The notes: generated by a model not told the origin, from the letters alone. Positions 45,254-55,032 are shown, counted from the first letter of the stretch. The stretch: DNA of 64,000 nucleotides from Pseudarthrobacter sulfonivorans (GCF_024391045.1 NZ_JANFCZ010000018.1:27950-91949), one strand, 5' to 3'. A program made the numbers and translations.

Positions 45254-45427
45254 GGGGTTGTATCCGTTTCTCGATAGACCTCCTGCGCAGTCTTGAAGAC
45301 CGTATTGGTTGAGGAGACCCCGCCGTAGATAGCTGTCTGCAGCAGGATCTCCTCGATCTCGTCCCTGCCCAGGTCATTGGTGAGGACAGCGCGGATGCGG
45401 CACATGGCCAGCTCTTCCCATTTGCCC
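45250..45427 (-). pseudogene. pcaC: C-terminal stump of 4-carboxymuconolactone decarboxylase
   Basis: The minus strand encodes GKWEELAMCRIRAVLTNDLG, then R-D-E-I-E-E-I-L-L-Q-T-A-I-Y-G-G-V. This is the usual PcaC C-terminus (A-I-Y-C-G-V pattern). The stop overlaps the pcaF ATG by 4 bases (ATGA), as in an intact operon. Upstream the frame is lost; the 240 bases to the carboxylase gene show nothing else. Confidence 0.65.
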
Positions 45428-45666
45428 GTGCGCCGCCATCGCGGTGATGTTCCTGTTCCTCATCACCACCTGCGCCCAGCGCTTCGTTGTCGGTCCACGT
45501 CCGCTTGGCACCGGGCAGGACGACATCCGAGTTGCAGCCCAGGGCCCACTGCTGGCGCTGGCACGCCCTGGGTTGTTAGACCTGAGGCGACCCGTGTGGA
45601 GGGGCGTGCGATCAGGTCGGCCAAGACGGGGCGGCGAGGCGCGAGCGTGAGGGACACAGAGTGTCC

Positions 45667-47040
45667 TTATATACCTGCGGTGGCGTGTGTGGAAGATAGG
45701 AGTTCGGCGACGAATGCGGTGTTGAAGTTTCCGCTTACGAACTTCTCGGTTTCGAGGATTTTCTTGTGGAAGGGTGCTGTGGTGGTGATGCCGTCGATGA
45801 CGAGTTCGTCGAGGGCGCGGAGGGTTCGGGCGATGGCTTCGTCGCGGTCCTTGCCCCAGCAGATGAGCTTTCCGATCATGGAGTCGTAGTAGGGCGGGAT
45901 GGTGTAGCCAGTTTCGATGTGGGTGTCCATCCTGATCCCGAAACCGCCGGGTGCACGGAAGTTGGTGATCTTCCCGGGGCCCGGGGCGAAATTGTTCTCC
46001 GGGTCCTCAGCGTTGATGCGGCATTCGATGGCGTGGCCACTGAAGATGATGTCGTCCTGGCTCAGTTCGAGCGGCAAGCCGCCGGCGATCTGCAGCTGGA
46101 GTTTGATGAGGTCGATGCCGGAAACCATTTCAGAGACGGGATGCTCGACCTGGATGCGGGTGTTCATCTCGATGAAGTAGTAGGTGCGTTCGATGTTGTC
46201 GAACACGAACTCTACGGTCCCGGCGTTTTTGTATCCGACCTCTTTGCAGAGCGCGACTGCAGCGTCTGCCAGGCCCTGCCTGAGTTCGGCGTCCAGGACC
46301 GGTGATGGTGATTCCTCGATGAGTTTTTGGTTGCGTCGCTGCGCTGTGCAGTCACGTTCACCGAGGTGCAGAACGGTCGTGCCGTCGGAGATGACCTGGA
46401 TTTCGATGTGCCGGATGTCGGTGAGGTATCGCTCGATGTAGACCGAGGGGTCACCGAAGGCGACTTCGGCTTCGGACATGATCTCTGCCAGGTCTTTCTC
46501 CAGCGACTCTGCGGTCTCGACGACGCGCATGCCGCGCCCGCCGCCGCCGGCGGCGGCCTTGATCAGGAGGGGGTAGCCGACCTCGCTGGCAACAGCGAGG
46601 GCTTCGCTGTATTCAGCGATCGCGCCGAGTGAACCCGGGACGGTAGGAACCCCTGCCCGGCGGGCGATTTTCTTGGCTTCGATCTTGTCTCCCATGCGCC
46701 GGATGACCTCGGCTGCCGGGCCGATGAAACCGATCTGCTCCTCTTCACACAATGCTGCGAAGTCCGCGTTCTCGGAGAGGAAGCCGTAGCCGGGATGGAT
46801 CGCATCAACCTTGTAGGCCAGTGCTGCACTAATGACCGCACGGGGATCACGGTAGCTTGACTTCGCCTGGGCGGGTCCGATGCAGACAGCCTGGTCCGCC
46901 AGTTTCACGGGCAGGGAATCGGCGTCGCCCTCGGAGTAGGCGAGCACGCTGCGGATGCCCAGTTCTTTGCACGCCCTGATGATACGGAGGGCTATCTCCC
47001 CGCGGTTGGCGATGAGCACGCTTTTCAGTGGTTCACCCAT
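45667..47040 (-). CDS. accC: Biotin carboxylase subunit
   Basis: 457 residues, starting L-I-A-N-R-G-E-I-A-L-R-I-I-R-A. The ATP-grasp glycine loop is A-A-A-G-G-G-G-R-G-M-R, followed by the E-R-D-C-T-A-Q-R-R-N-Q-K-L segment and E-M-N-T-R-I-Q-V-E-H-P-V. It carboxylates biotin on the adjacent carrier. Last gene of a three-gene operon; it overlaps the carrier gene by 8 bases. Confidence 0.93.
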   Translation of the reverse strand: MGEPLKSVLIANRGEIALRIIRACKELGIRSVLAYSEGDADSLPVKLADQAVCIGPAQAKSSYRDPRAVISAALAYKVDAIHPGYGFLSENADFAALCEEEQIGFIGPAAEVIRRMGDKIEAKKIARRAGVPTVPGSLGAIAEYSEALAVASEVGYPLLIKAAAGGGGRGMRVVETAESLEKDLAEIMSEAEVAFGDPSVYIERYLTDIRHIEIQVISDGTTVLHLGERDCTAQRRNQKLIEESPSPVLDAELRQGLADAAVALCKEVGYKNAGTVEFVFDNIERTYYFIEMNTRIQVEHPVSEMVSGIDLIKLQLQIAGGLPLELSQDDIIFSGHAIECRINAEDPENNFAPGPGKITNFRAPGGFGIRMDTHIETGYTIPPYYDSMIGKLICWGKDRDEAIARTLRALDELVIDGITTTAPFHKKILETEKFVSGNFNTAFVAELLSSTHATAGI

Positions 47041-47575
47041 GGCGCTTGATCACCATCAGGGGCTGACCGAATTCGACCGCTTGTTCGTTCTCGACCAGGA
47101 TCCTCGCGACGGTGCCCTCGACCTGCGCCTCGATGTTGCTCATCAGTTTCATGACCTCCACGATGCAGAGCACCGACTCGGCAGTGACGCTGTCACCGAC
47201 CGAAACGAAGTTAGGGGCACCGGGTTTCGGGGACGCATAAAAGATTCCCACCATTGGCGCCTTGATCAGTACTTCATCAGCAGCCAACTCGCTGGCGGCC
47301 ACCGAAGGTGCAGCGGGGGCGGAGACCGCTGCCGGAGCCGGGGCGGCGGCTGGCGCGGCGGCCGGGGCCGCGGTAACAACGGGTGCAGCCGGAGCCGGCG
47401 CAGGGGCGGCGGATGCCGGGGTCGACGCCGACGGGCTGCCGGAGGATTGCTGGTCGCGGGAGATGAACAACTCCACGTCGCCGAACTTAAGGGAAAGTTC
47501 ACGAACGTCCTGGGTGAGGTTCGCCCAGTCGACGATAGCCTTCAGTTCCCGAATATCTGGTGCGTTAAGCGACAT
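47033..47575 (-). CDS. accB: Biotin carboxyl carrier protein
   Basis: 180 residues from ATG 47575 (GGAGAG site). The N-terminal domain is followed by a Pro/Ala linker of about 55 residues and then a biotinyl domain. The biotin lysine is in the EVMKLMS motif (E-A-M-K-M is the usual form). It overlaps the carboxyltransferase gene by 11 bases. Confidence 0.92.
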   Translation of the reverse strand: MSLNAPDIRELKAIVDWANLTQDVRELSLKFGDVELFISRDQQSSGSPSASTPASAAPAPAPAAPVVTAAPAAAPAAAPAPAAVSAPAAPSVAASELAADEVLIKAPMVGIFYASPKPGAPNFVSVGDSVTAESVLCIVEVMKLMSNIEAQVEGTVARILVENEQAVEFGQPLMVIKRHG

Positions 47576-49106
47576 TTTTGTTCTCTCCTTTTGTGATGCT
47601 GATTCGCAGATTTCCTGCATTCAGTGCTTGCCTGCCGGTCTGGCTCTTCTGGTGGATTGCCTTGATCAGGTCCAGGAGCGGCAAAGGGATTTCATCGGCG
47701 TTCCCGCCGGCGGCCACGGCCTTCTGCATTTCGTCGACCTGCGTACCGGCGAACATCGCACGCAGGAGCAGCAGGTCGATACTCTCGGTAGGGTGCCGCT
47801 CCCGCAGGTGGGGGAGCATCGGGGCGATCGGGGCGGGTTCGAGGGCGATGTTCGAGGCGCCGTTGGCCACGATTTTGGCGTGCAGTTCCGGGTCGATAGG
47901 CGCCAGTAGTGTGCCGTAGTAACCCAGGGCATACTTCTTGATTTCGTTCGGCACAATCGAGTACCGCTCACCAGAGATCACGTTCATCACCGCCTGGGTC
48001 CCCACGAACTGGGCGAATGGAGTGATCATGATCGGGAAGGCCAGCTCGGACCGCACCCGGGCCACTTCGTGGAGCAGCTCATCGAAGCGATCGGACAGCC
48101 CGGCCGTTGCCAGCTGGGAGTGGAAGTTCGACAGCATACCCCCGGGAAGCTGGTGCATGAAGTGCAGGCCGCTGTACGCGACAGGATGCCCGACCGGCTT
48201 GTCCTCTGCCTCAGCGATGGCTGTCAACTTCTCGCTGATCGTATCGATGATGTCGTCATCGACATTGACCGTATATCCGAGCGCCCGCAGATCACGCACA
48301 ATATCCTGCGTCGCAGGCTGCGCGGCGCCGTTGGCCATCGGCGCGATCGAGGTATGCAGCGCATCACAGCCCAGTTCCACCGCCTCGAGATAAACCAGCG
48401 GCGCCAGCCCCGTCAGGCAGTGGCTGTGCAGTTCCAGGGTCCGCTCCCCGATAGCTTCTTTGAGGGCCGGCACCAGGGTGCGGATACGGTCCGGCGTCAA
48501 GAGGCCAGCCGCGTCCTTAAGCATGATCGCGTCGACATCAGCCTTCTCGATCAACTCCAGGGCCTTAGCGACGAAGAGCTCGTCGGTGTGCACCGGGCTC
48601 TCCGAGAACGAGACAGCCCCGAACGTGGAAGCTCCCAGCTCCTTGGCCCGGATCAGGCCCGGAGCGATATTGTCGATGTCGTTGAGGCCATCGAAGGACC
48701 CGATCACACGGAAGCCGTTGGCGTACAGGTTCTCCACCCACGCCTCGATCACATCATCAGCCAGGAAGTCGAACGAAGCAATGTTCTTGGAACGGATCAA
48801 CGCCCTGAACCTGGTGTTCGGTGCATGCTCATGCGCCAGGCGTACACGCTCCCACGGGTCCTCCTTGAGATAACGGACCGCCACATCAAACTGGATCGGC
48901 GCCATAAGATCGACCTGCTCGAAACCAACCTTGTCAAAATCACCCGCCATCGAAACGATGTGATCGGTCCGCATCCTCGTCGCCCACAGGCTCTGATGCG
49001 CATCACGCAAAGTCGTATCAATGATCTTGATCTCGCGCCGACTCCCGGCCGGCCGCCCGCCAAGACTCATTACCGACGCAATCGACGGTGGTGTACTGGT
49101 CGACAT
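47565..49106 (-). CDS. Carboxyltransferase subunit (transcarboxylase 5S/oxaloacetate decarboxylase alpha/PycB type)
   Basis: 513 residues from ATG 49106 (GAGGAGAG site). A long frame upstream of it runs across the IclR promoter and is not real. The HMGL-like TIM barrel starts I-K-I-I-D-T-T-L-R-D-A-H-Q-S-L-W-A-T-R-M and contains A-I-M-L-K-D-A-A-G-L, H-S-H-C-L-T-G and H-Q-L-P-G-G-M-L-S-N. It moves the carboxyl group between biotin and a 2-oxo acid such as pyruvate. With the two genes behind it, it should form a biotin-dependent carboxylase; whether it is a pyruvate carboxylase or acts on another 2-oxo acid is open. Confidence 0.9.
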   Translation of the reverse strand: MSTSTPPSIASVMSLGGRPAGSRREIKIIDTTLRDAHQSLWATRMRTDHIVSMAGDFDKVGFEQVDLMAPIQFDVAVRYLKEDPWERVRLAHEHAPNTRFRALIRSKNIASFDFLADDVIEAWVENLYANGFRVIGSFDGLNDIDNIAPGLIRAKELGASTFGAVSFSESPVHTDELFVAKALELIEKADVDAIMLKDAAGLLTPDRIRTLVPALKEAIGERTLELHSHCLTGLAPLVYLEAVELGCDALHTSIAPMANGAAQPATQDIVRDLRALGYTVNVDDDIIDTISEKLTAIAEAEDKPVGHPVAYSGLHFMHQLPGGMLSNFHSQLATAGLSDRFDELLHEVARVRSELAFPIMITPFAQFVGTQAVMNVISGERYSIVPNEIKKYALGYYGTLLAPIDPELHAKIVANGASNIALEPAPIAPMLPHLRERHPTESIDLLLLRAMFAGTQVDEMQKAVAAGGNADEIPLPLLDLIKAIHQKSQTGRQALNAGNLRISITKGENKNVA

Positions 49107-49128
49107 GGCTCTCCTCGTGTCAAGATAG

Positions 49129-49161
49129 TGAAAGTAAGTTTCAGGATCTGCCATACTATGG
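49129..49161. promoter_or_regulatory. Two palindromes between the carboxylase operon and the iclR gene
   Basis: TGAAAGTAAGTTTCA (49129-49143) has 5-bp perfect arms, and CCATACTATGG (49151-49161) is a perfect 11-base palindrome. Both are in the 61-bp gap between divergent starts, in the position expected for an IclR operator. Confidence 0.55.
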
Positions 49162-49167
49162 AGTGGC

Positions 49168-49995
49168 TTGGCTAACAAAGTCAAGTATTTTTTCGTGGCA
49201 AGCGGAACGGATGAAGCAATGAATGCAGCGTCGATGAGCGAAGTCGAACCCCCCAGACAACGCCAGGTGATCCAATCCGTCGCGCGGGCTTCGCGCATCC
49301 TGCTCGCGGTCGCTCGATCGGCGCACGGACTCACCGCAACCGAGGTGGCAGCGGGCGTCGGCCTCGCCATGCCTACGGCCTATCATCTGCTCGCGACACT
49401 TGAGGAAGAAAAGCTACTGAGCAAGGAATCGGGCAAGCGCTACACCCTCGGCCCGAGCGCCATCGACATCGCCAACTCACCCGGCCTGCGCGTACGCGTG
49501 GACGCCAAACACAGGCAGGCCCTCAGGCGACTCGCCGAGACCACCCGTGAAACGGCATATCTCACCGGCTGGTTCCGCGGGGAGATCCGCATCCTCGCTA
49601 CGGTCGAAGGATCACAGGCCGTGCGGGTCGCCGGTCTCGAAGTGGGATTCACCGGTGATGTGCACGCACGAGCAAGCGGCAAGGTTCTCCTCGCCTTCGC
49701 CGAGGAGGAACAGCGCTCGTCCATCCTGGATAACCACGAGTACACCCGGTTCACGCCGATGACGGTGAGCGACCGAGCCGGCCTCGAAGCCCAAATGGCC
49801 GAGATACGACGCACCGGAATCCTCTACGACCGTGGCGAGTACCGGGAGGACGTTCGGTCCTTGAGCGCCCCGATCCGTAGCGACGGAAGGGTCGTCGCTG
49901 CCTTGGCAGTGACAGTTCCGTCCAGCCGCTACGAGCGGACCGAACCCGCGCTGGTCGAAGCTCTCCTGTCAGCCGTCACGTTCGCTCAGCAGTAA
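49168..49995 (+). CDS. IclR-family transcriptional regulator
   Basis: About 275 residues from TTG 49168; ATGs at 49210, 49219 and 49234 are alternatives. The winged HTH is R-A-S-R-I-L-L-A-V-A-R-S-A-H-G-L-T-A-T-E-V-A. The effector domain (R-A-S-G-K-V-L-L-A-F, D-R-G-E-Y-R-E-D-V-R-S-L-S-A-P-I) follows. It is divergent from the biotin carboxylase operon and probably controls it. Confidence 0.9.
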   Translation: MANKVKYFFVASGTDEAMNAASMSEVEPPRQRQVIQSVARASRILLAVARSAHGLTATEVAAGVGLAMPTAYHLLATLEEEKLLSKESGKRYTLGPSAIDIANSPGLRVRVDAKHRQALRRLAETTRETAYLTGWFRGEIRILATVEGSQAVRVAGLEVGFTGDVHARASGKVLLAFAEEEQRSSILDNHEYTRFTPMTVSDRAGLEAQMAEIRRTGILYDRGEYREDVRSLSAPIRSDGRVVAALAVTVPSSRYERTEPALVEALLSAVTFAQQ

Positions 49996-50608
49996 GCATT
50001 GGGCAAAAGTAGCCCGACGCCCTGCATCCTTCTAGGCGATTCGACTCTGCTGGCCCTGCCCAGGTTGTGCCGCAGGAAACAGGACGTTCCGACAATCCGA
50101 GCGTGCTTCCCTGCCGCCAGGTGATCTCCTTGCTGAGCGATGGCATGTCTATCGCGGCGCACTCCACAACTGCAAATCAACCGACGGGGGGATCACTACA
50201 ACGTTCGAGATCGGCGCGTCCTCTGTCTGTTGTTGAGCACGACCCTCTGCTTGATACATTGATCAAGAAACGCGCTGTCCGCAGCTAGGCCCGGGCCCGT
50301 CACCTGGTTTCAAGGCAGGCTGCCCCAGGTCACCCCGGTTTCGGCAGCAGGCGTTAACCAGTAAGGGCATCTCCGAGCCGGGGTACGTCGTCCGCCGTTC
50401 GGATACGCCTTCTATATCATTGCAATCAGCGATTCCAGCTCGGCGACCAGCCCGGCATTGCTTCTGCCGGCTGCCCGGGCCGCTGCGTAGGGCTCCCGTT
50501 TATAAGGGACGCCAGAACCTCCCGAGCGTCGTCCCGCCAGCCCCCCGCACATATACGAGGGCGGGGCTGGCGGGAGGCGCCGCAACCCATTTTGCTGTTT
50601 GAGAGGAA
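49996..50608. other. Intergenic region of about 610 bp
   Basis: No convincing gene. Low coding character and a long hairpin near its right end. Confidence 0.5.
50533..50574. terminator. Large GC hairpin before the MBL gene
   Basis: A perfect 12-bp stem (50533-50544 with 50563-50574) 35 bases upstream of the MBL start. It could be a terminator for upstream transcription or an mRNA leader structure of the MBL gene. Confidence 0.55.
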
Positions 50609-51664
50609 ATGATGAACCTGCCACCGATTACCCTGACCGGCCACGCGCAGAAGGAAGCGTGGAGGAACAAGGTGCTGCCGCCCGTGGAGCGGCTTGGTAC
50701 GGAGGTGTGGTCCATTCCCGTGCCGTTTCCGGGAAATCCCATGCGTTACACCCTCAGTTACCTGCTCCTGGGCGACGGTGACGCGGTCCTGATCGATCCG
50801 GGCTGGGACAGCGACGCCGGCCTGGAGCACTTGGCTGCCGGCGTGCGGCAGGCCGGGCTGGGCCTGACCGATCTGACGGGCATTGTCGCCACCCATTTCC
50901 ACTCGGACCATCTGGGCATGGCGGCGCGCCTGCGGAAGGCATCGGGGGCGTGGGTGGCCCTGGGGGATAAGGAGGTGCGCCGGCTCAGCGCCGCCGGGGA
51001 CCCTGACCTTGTCCTGCAAAACGACCGCGAGGAGCTGACGTTCTGGGGCGTGCCGGCGGACCGGCTGGCCGAGGTCGCCATGGACCACCTCCACCTCGCC
51101 CATCTGCGGAACCTCGCCGATCCGGACCTGCGGCTCACCGACGGCAGCCTGGTGCCCGCCCAAGGGCTTAACCTGCAGGTGGTCATCACCCCCGGGCATT
51201 CACCGGGGCATATCTGCCTGGTCGATGAGTCGCACGGGCTGATCTTCAGCGGGGACCACGTCCTGCCGCGCATCTCCCCGCACATTGCCTTGGAACTGCC
51301 CGGACCGGCCAACCCGCTGGCGGACTACTACGAATCCCTGGACCTGATCGGGTTCGAGGACGAGATGGAGGTCTGCCCTGCGCACGAGTACCGGTTCAGC
51401 GGCATGCATCGCCGGGTCGCGCAGCTGATCGAGCACAACCGGGAACGCTCCGCCGAGGTCCTGCGGGTGCTGGAGGCGCACCGGCCCGACACCGTCTGGG
51501 ACATCGCCCGGCACCTGACCTGGTCGCGTGGCTGGGAGTCCCTGCAGGCCTTCTCGCTGCGCCTGGCAGTCTCGGAGACAGCCAGCCACGTCGTGTACCT
51601 GCGCTCCCAGGGCCACGACATCGACGTGCCGGTGACGGAACCTCGCCCGGCCGTGCTTCGGTGA
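50609..51664 (+). CDS. MBL-fold metallo-hydrolase
   Basis: 351 residues; AGAGGAAA site before the ATG (50609 or 50612). Metal ligands: THFHSDHLG (HxHxDH), T-P-G-H-S-P-G-H, F-S-G-D-H-V and C-P-A-H-E-Y-R. The C-terminal helical part is like the winged domain of LACTB2/glyoxalase-II-like hydrolases. Such enzymes often hydrolyse thioesters or lactones. It lies next to remnants of an acyl-CoA dehydrogenase, so a CoA-thioester substrate is possible. Confidence 0.88.
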   Translation: MMNLPPITLTGHAQKEAWRNKVLPPVERLGTEVWSIPVPFPGNPMRYTLSYLLLGDGDAVLIDPGWDSDAGLEHLAAGVRQAGLGLTDLTGIVATHFHSDHLGMAARLRKASGAWVALGDKEVRRLSAAGDPDLVLQNDREELTFWGVPADRLAEVAMDHLHLAHLRNLADPDLRLTDGSLVPAQGLNLQVVITPGHSPGHICLVDESHGLIFSGDHVLPRISPHIALELPGPANPLADYYESLDLIGFEDEMEVCPAHEYRFSGMHRRVAQLIEHNRERSAEVLRVLEAHRPDTVWDIARHLTWSRGWESLQAFSLRLAVSETASHVVYLRSQGHDIDVPVTEPRPAVLR

Positions 51665-51703
51665 CGGCAACCCGCCGGGCAGGCTCCCGATTGGAGGTCA
51701 ACC

Positions 51704-52345
51704 GCTTGATGAGAAACAGCACTGGCTACCCAAGATCGCCTCCGGTGAACTGCTGCTCGCCATTGGCATGACGGAGCCGTCAGGGGGCTCCGATCTCGCT
51801 GCGATGAAACCACTGCGACGCGCTATGGTGCCGAGTGGGTGATCAATGGATCCAAAATTTTCATTACCAAAGGCTACTCGGCGGATTATCGTGGCCGCAC
51901 GAACCAGCCCGGAGAAAAGAGCTAGTGGCATCACGCTCTTCGCCGTCGAGTCAGTCACTTCAGGGTTCAGCTGGGGGCGCAAACCCGACAAAGTGGGACA
52001 GGATCAGTCGGATACCGCGAAGCTGTTCTCCGACAACGTCCGCGTGATGGACGCCGAAGTCCTCGGCGAAGTTGAAAGCGGATTCATTCACATGATGCAG
52101 CAACTGCCTCAGGAGCGTCTGAGCGCTGCCAGCTCGAACGTCGCGCATGCCAAGCAAATCCTGCTTGAGACGATCGAATACGCAAACCCGAAAGGCATTC
52201 GGATCAGCCATCGGATCTCTCCAGCACAACAAGTTTCAGCTCGCCCATCTCATCACCCAGATCGAAGTTGCTGAAACGTTCGTGGATCGTTGCATCGCTA
52301 CCCACAAGGTAGGAGAACTCACTCCAACACCCAGAACTCTCCTCA
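51704..52345 (+). pseudogene. Acyl-CoA dehydrogenase pseudogene
   Basis: The middle and later part of an acyl-CoA dehydrogenase in at least three frames: H-W-L-P-K-I-A-S-G-E then AIGMTEPSGGSDLAA, later R-V-M-D-A-E-V-L-G-E-V-E-S-G-F-I-H-M-M-Q-Q-L-P-Q-E-R-L, then in another frame F-G-S-A-I-G-S-L-Q-H-N-K-F-Q. Closest in the window is the intact enzyme at 12275-13420 (compare its LPQERLNAA and SHQHNKFMLAEM). Both the N- and C-terminal ends are missing. Confidence 0.85.
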
Positions 52346-52378
52346 ATCATTGCGTGCAACTGGATGGCGGCGGTGGAA

Positions 52379-52740
52379 CTAAAAAAACTTTTCGAAGACC
52401 CTGTCCGGATCGAGGGGATCCGTCGTGCGCCTTGAACGCCCACCGCACCCTCTTCGCGGCCCAGCCATTCTCCGCCATAATGACCGCACAGTTCCCACCG
52501 ACACCCCGATGCCGGTGGTGGCAAGTTTCGTATGGACCATACGGTGTCCGAAAATCCCGTCGGAGGAATCGAACATGATCTTTTACGTGTGTTCTTTAAG
52601 TTCCCGGTGCCGGGCCGCTGCGGGGCCTCTTGCGCGGCCAGACACCGGTAATACGAACTGGAAATGCCAGGGCGCCCGCACATCCACTGGACGTTGTTCT
52701 CTGGCGAAGAAGGCTGAAACGTTTTTAGGAAGTCATTTTC
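52379..52740 (-). pseudogene. IS3-family transposase (OrfB) remnant
   Basis: The minus strand has G-I-S-S-S-Y-Y-R-C-L-A-A-Q-E-A-P and, after frame changes, F-D-S-S-D-G-I-F-G-H-R-M-V-H-T-K-L-A and a V-G-T-V-R-S-L segment. This is the N-terminal part of IS3 OrfB; the DDE domain is gone. Confidence 0.65.
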
Positions 52741-53691
52741 CCGCTCGACTTTCCCGCAGCCGGGCTTCCAATTGCCCTGTATTTTGCCTGGCTCCACCGG
52801 AGCATCCGGGTTGCCCCCTTCCGATTGCCCCCTCATTTTGCAGCCGCACCCATTCGCTTTACCGCGGTTACGCACGTCGCCGGCTTCGGCGCGACGCGAC
52901 TGAAGCCGGCGGGCGTTCCGCGAAAATCACCAGCGCATCGGCGTCCGAACCCACAGGAATAGGTTGGTCGAGCAGACACAGGCACAATCCTTCAAACATC
53001 AGTAGTACACCTCAGAAGATTGGCGCTGATTCGTCGGTGGCTTGGCCGTTTAAGACAGGGCCTTCGGCGTTGTCGTGACAGCGGGGTAAATTTTCGCCTG
53101 CCCGTGGTGGGAACCGCAGCCGAAATCGGCCATCTTGGTCACGGGTGCCGAACAGGCCCAAGTGACCTGCTTCATAAACTGCGGAATCTATGATTGACTC
53201 ACCGATAAGGCAAGTTTGCCGGCCTCACCTCTTGTCGTTGAACCAAGGGACATCAGCGCGCTTGACCCCCCCCTCAAAGAAGAGCCAGGAAAGTTGCTGT
53301 GAGCAAGACACCTAAATTTGGAAATCCGGAGAATGCCACGGGACTGATGTCCTCCTATCGTGCTCAGCCTGAGCGCCTAGATGCGAGGGGCGAGGTGCCC
53401 TACGCGCGTGGGAAACGTTTGCTTTGTCGTGGGGGACTTCTGAACGCAACGTCCCTCGAAGTCGTGGCAGCCATAATTCGCCACCATCCAGTCCGGTCAG
53501 GCCAACGCGTTGGTCGGAATCTTTCATTTCCAGTGGCATGTACACAACGACGGAATGAAGACCGCTTAGCTTCCCGCCGGGAAACGTCCCGGTCTACGGG
53601 TTGGTGCACGAGCCAACTCAGTCGCGCTCCCAAGGAGCCGGCACTCAAGGTACAGCATCCCCTATCCCATTGATAATGAGGAGCACTGAGT
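52741..53691. other. Region of about 950 bp without a supported gene
   Basis: Mixed, probably degenerate DNA after the IS3 remnant. A 124-codon frame from GTG 53299 (MSKTPKFGNPENATGLMSSY) has no recognised product and ends 18 bases before the transporter; it may be a decayed gene or leader. Confidence 0.45.
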
Positions 53692-55032
53692 ATGTCCAGT
53701 CAAAGAAGCGCTACAGCAGGAGAGTCCGTTGCTGGTAAGCCTCAGGCCCGGCGCGCCGCCACGGCCAGCATCGCCGGGACGACGTTGGAATTTTACGACT
53801 TCACCATCTATGGACTGGCTTCAGCCCTGGTATTTTCACAAGTCTTCTTTCCCACGGTAAGTCCAACCATCGGATTGCTATCCGCATTCGCAACTTTCGG
53901 AGTGGGCTTTCTAATGCGACCGATCGGCGGATTCCTATTTGGACACATCGGCGACCGATTTGGGCGCAAGAACGCCTTAGTTACTACGCTACTGATGATG
54001 GGCATCTCCACAGTCCTAATCGGCTGCATCCCATCCTTCGACTCCATTGGGTACTGGGCGCCAGCCCTCCTCGTCATCTTGCGACTGTTCCAGGGCCTCG
54101 CCTATGGCGGCGAGTGGGGCGGGGCGGTACTCATGGCTGGCGAACACGCGCCAAAAAACAAGCGCATCCTATATTCCGCGCTGCCGAACGTCGGGGTTTC
54201 TGCCGGATCGCTGTTAGGCAACCTTGCATTCTTGCTAGTAGCCTCGCTCGGCCCCGACGTCATGAACCAGTGGGCCTGGCGTTTACCGTTCTGGCTAGGG
54301 GCCATCCTTGTGATTGTCGGGCTGATGATTCGCGTCGGCGTCGATGAAAGCCCGGAATTCCTCAAGACCGTGAAGAACGACGGTCCGGCGCGCCTCCCGA
54401 TAGTCGAATGCTTCCGTCGCTATCCCCTCCAAATTTTGCTGATCACGGGAGTAATGGCAGGAGGCGCAACAGCCGCCTACATCAACATCGCATACAGTGT
54501 CAGCTTCGCTACCGGAGCGGGCGTCGATCGAGGGATTCCGCTGCTAGCTATTATGATCTCCAACGCCATGCAGCTTGTCCTGATCCCATTGTTCGCAATA
54601 TTGGCCAGCCGGGTTGGTCTCGGTAGAGTCTTTTTCTTCGGAACGCTTGCCTGGGCAGTACTGATGCTTTTCCTCTTCCCGGCCCTTGGATCAGGAAACA
54701 TCACCCTTATTTTCTTGGCCTACTTAATTCCTTACGGAATTGGGTTCTGTCCGATGAATGCAACAATTCCTTCACTATTTGCAGAGTCCTTCGATCCACG
54801 AGTCCGATACTCTGGGCTGGTCGGTGCGCAGCTGGGAACGGCGATCGCTGGATTCACGCCTTTCGTCGCAGTTCTGGTCAACACCGCGGCCGGCCCAACA
54901 GCCGTTGGCCTAATGGGCAGTGGCATGTTGCTGCTCGCCGCTATCTGCGGCATGATTCTCGCCCATGGTTTGGTCAAAGCTAAGCAGATCATTCCCGACA
55001 AGCTTCCAGCACGAAGCCACACAAGTATCTGA
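53692..55032 (+). CDS. MFS transporter, metabolite:H+ symporter (MHS) type
   Basis: 446 residues with 12 predicted helices. Signature start T-T-L-E-F-Y-D-F-T-I-Y-G-L-A-S, loop 2-3 motif GHIGDRFGRKNALV, and R-L-F-Q-G-L-A-Y-G-G-E-W-G-G in helix 4-5. MHS proteins (ShiA, ProP, KgtP relatives) import organic acids with protons. It has a TATCCCATTGATAATGAGGAG leader with a GAGGAG site. Substrate unknown. Confidence 0.9.
   Translation: MSSQRSATAGESVAGKPQARRAATASIAGTTLEFYDFTIYGLASALVFSQVFFPTVSPTIGLLSAFATFGVGFLMRPIGGFLFGHIGDRFGRKNALVTTLLMMGISTVLIGCIPSFDSIGYWAPALLVILRLFQGLAYGGEWGGAVLMAGEHAPKNKRILYSALPNVGVSAGSLLGNLAFLLVASLGPDVMNQWAWRLPFWLGAILVIVGLMIRVGVDESPEFLKTVKNDGPARLPIVECFRRYPLQILLITGVMAGGATAAYINIAYSVSFATGAGVDRGIPLLAIMISNAMQLVLIPLFAILASRVGLGRVFFFGTLAWAVLMLFLFPALGSGNITLIFLAYLIPYGIGFCPMNATIPSLFAESFDPRVRYSGLVGAQLGTAIAGFTPFVAVLVNTAAGPTAVGLMGSGMLLLAAICGMILAHGLVKAKQIIPDKLPARSHTSI

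Noticed and set aside
48069..49175. 368-codon plus-strand frame opposite the carboxyltransferase
   Set aside because: Shadow of the well-supported minus-strand gene; charged low-complexity composition.
49107..49370. N-terminal extension of the carboxyltransferase
   Set aside because: It runs across the divergent IclR promoter and coding region; ATG 49106 has a good ribosome site and the known start of the family follows soon after.
53299..53673. 124-codon frame ahead of the MHS transporter
   Set aside because: No recognised product, weak start and unbiased composition; mentioned only within the gene-poor region.
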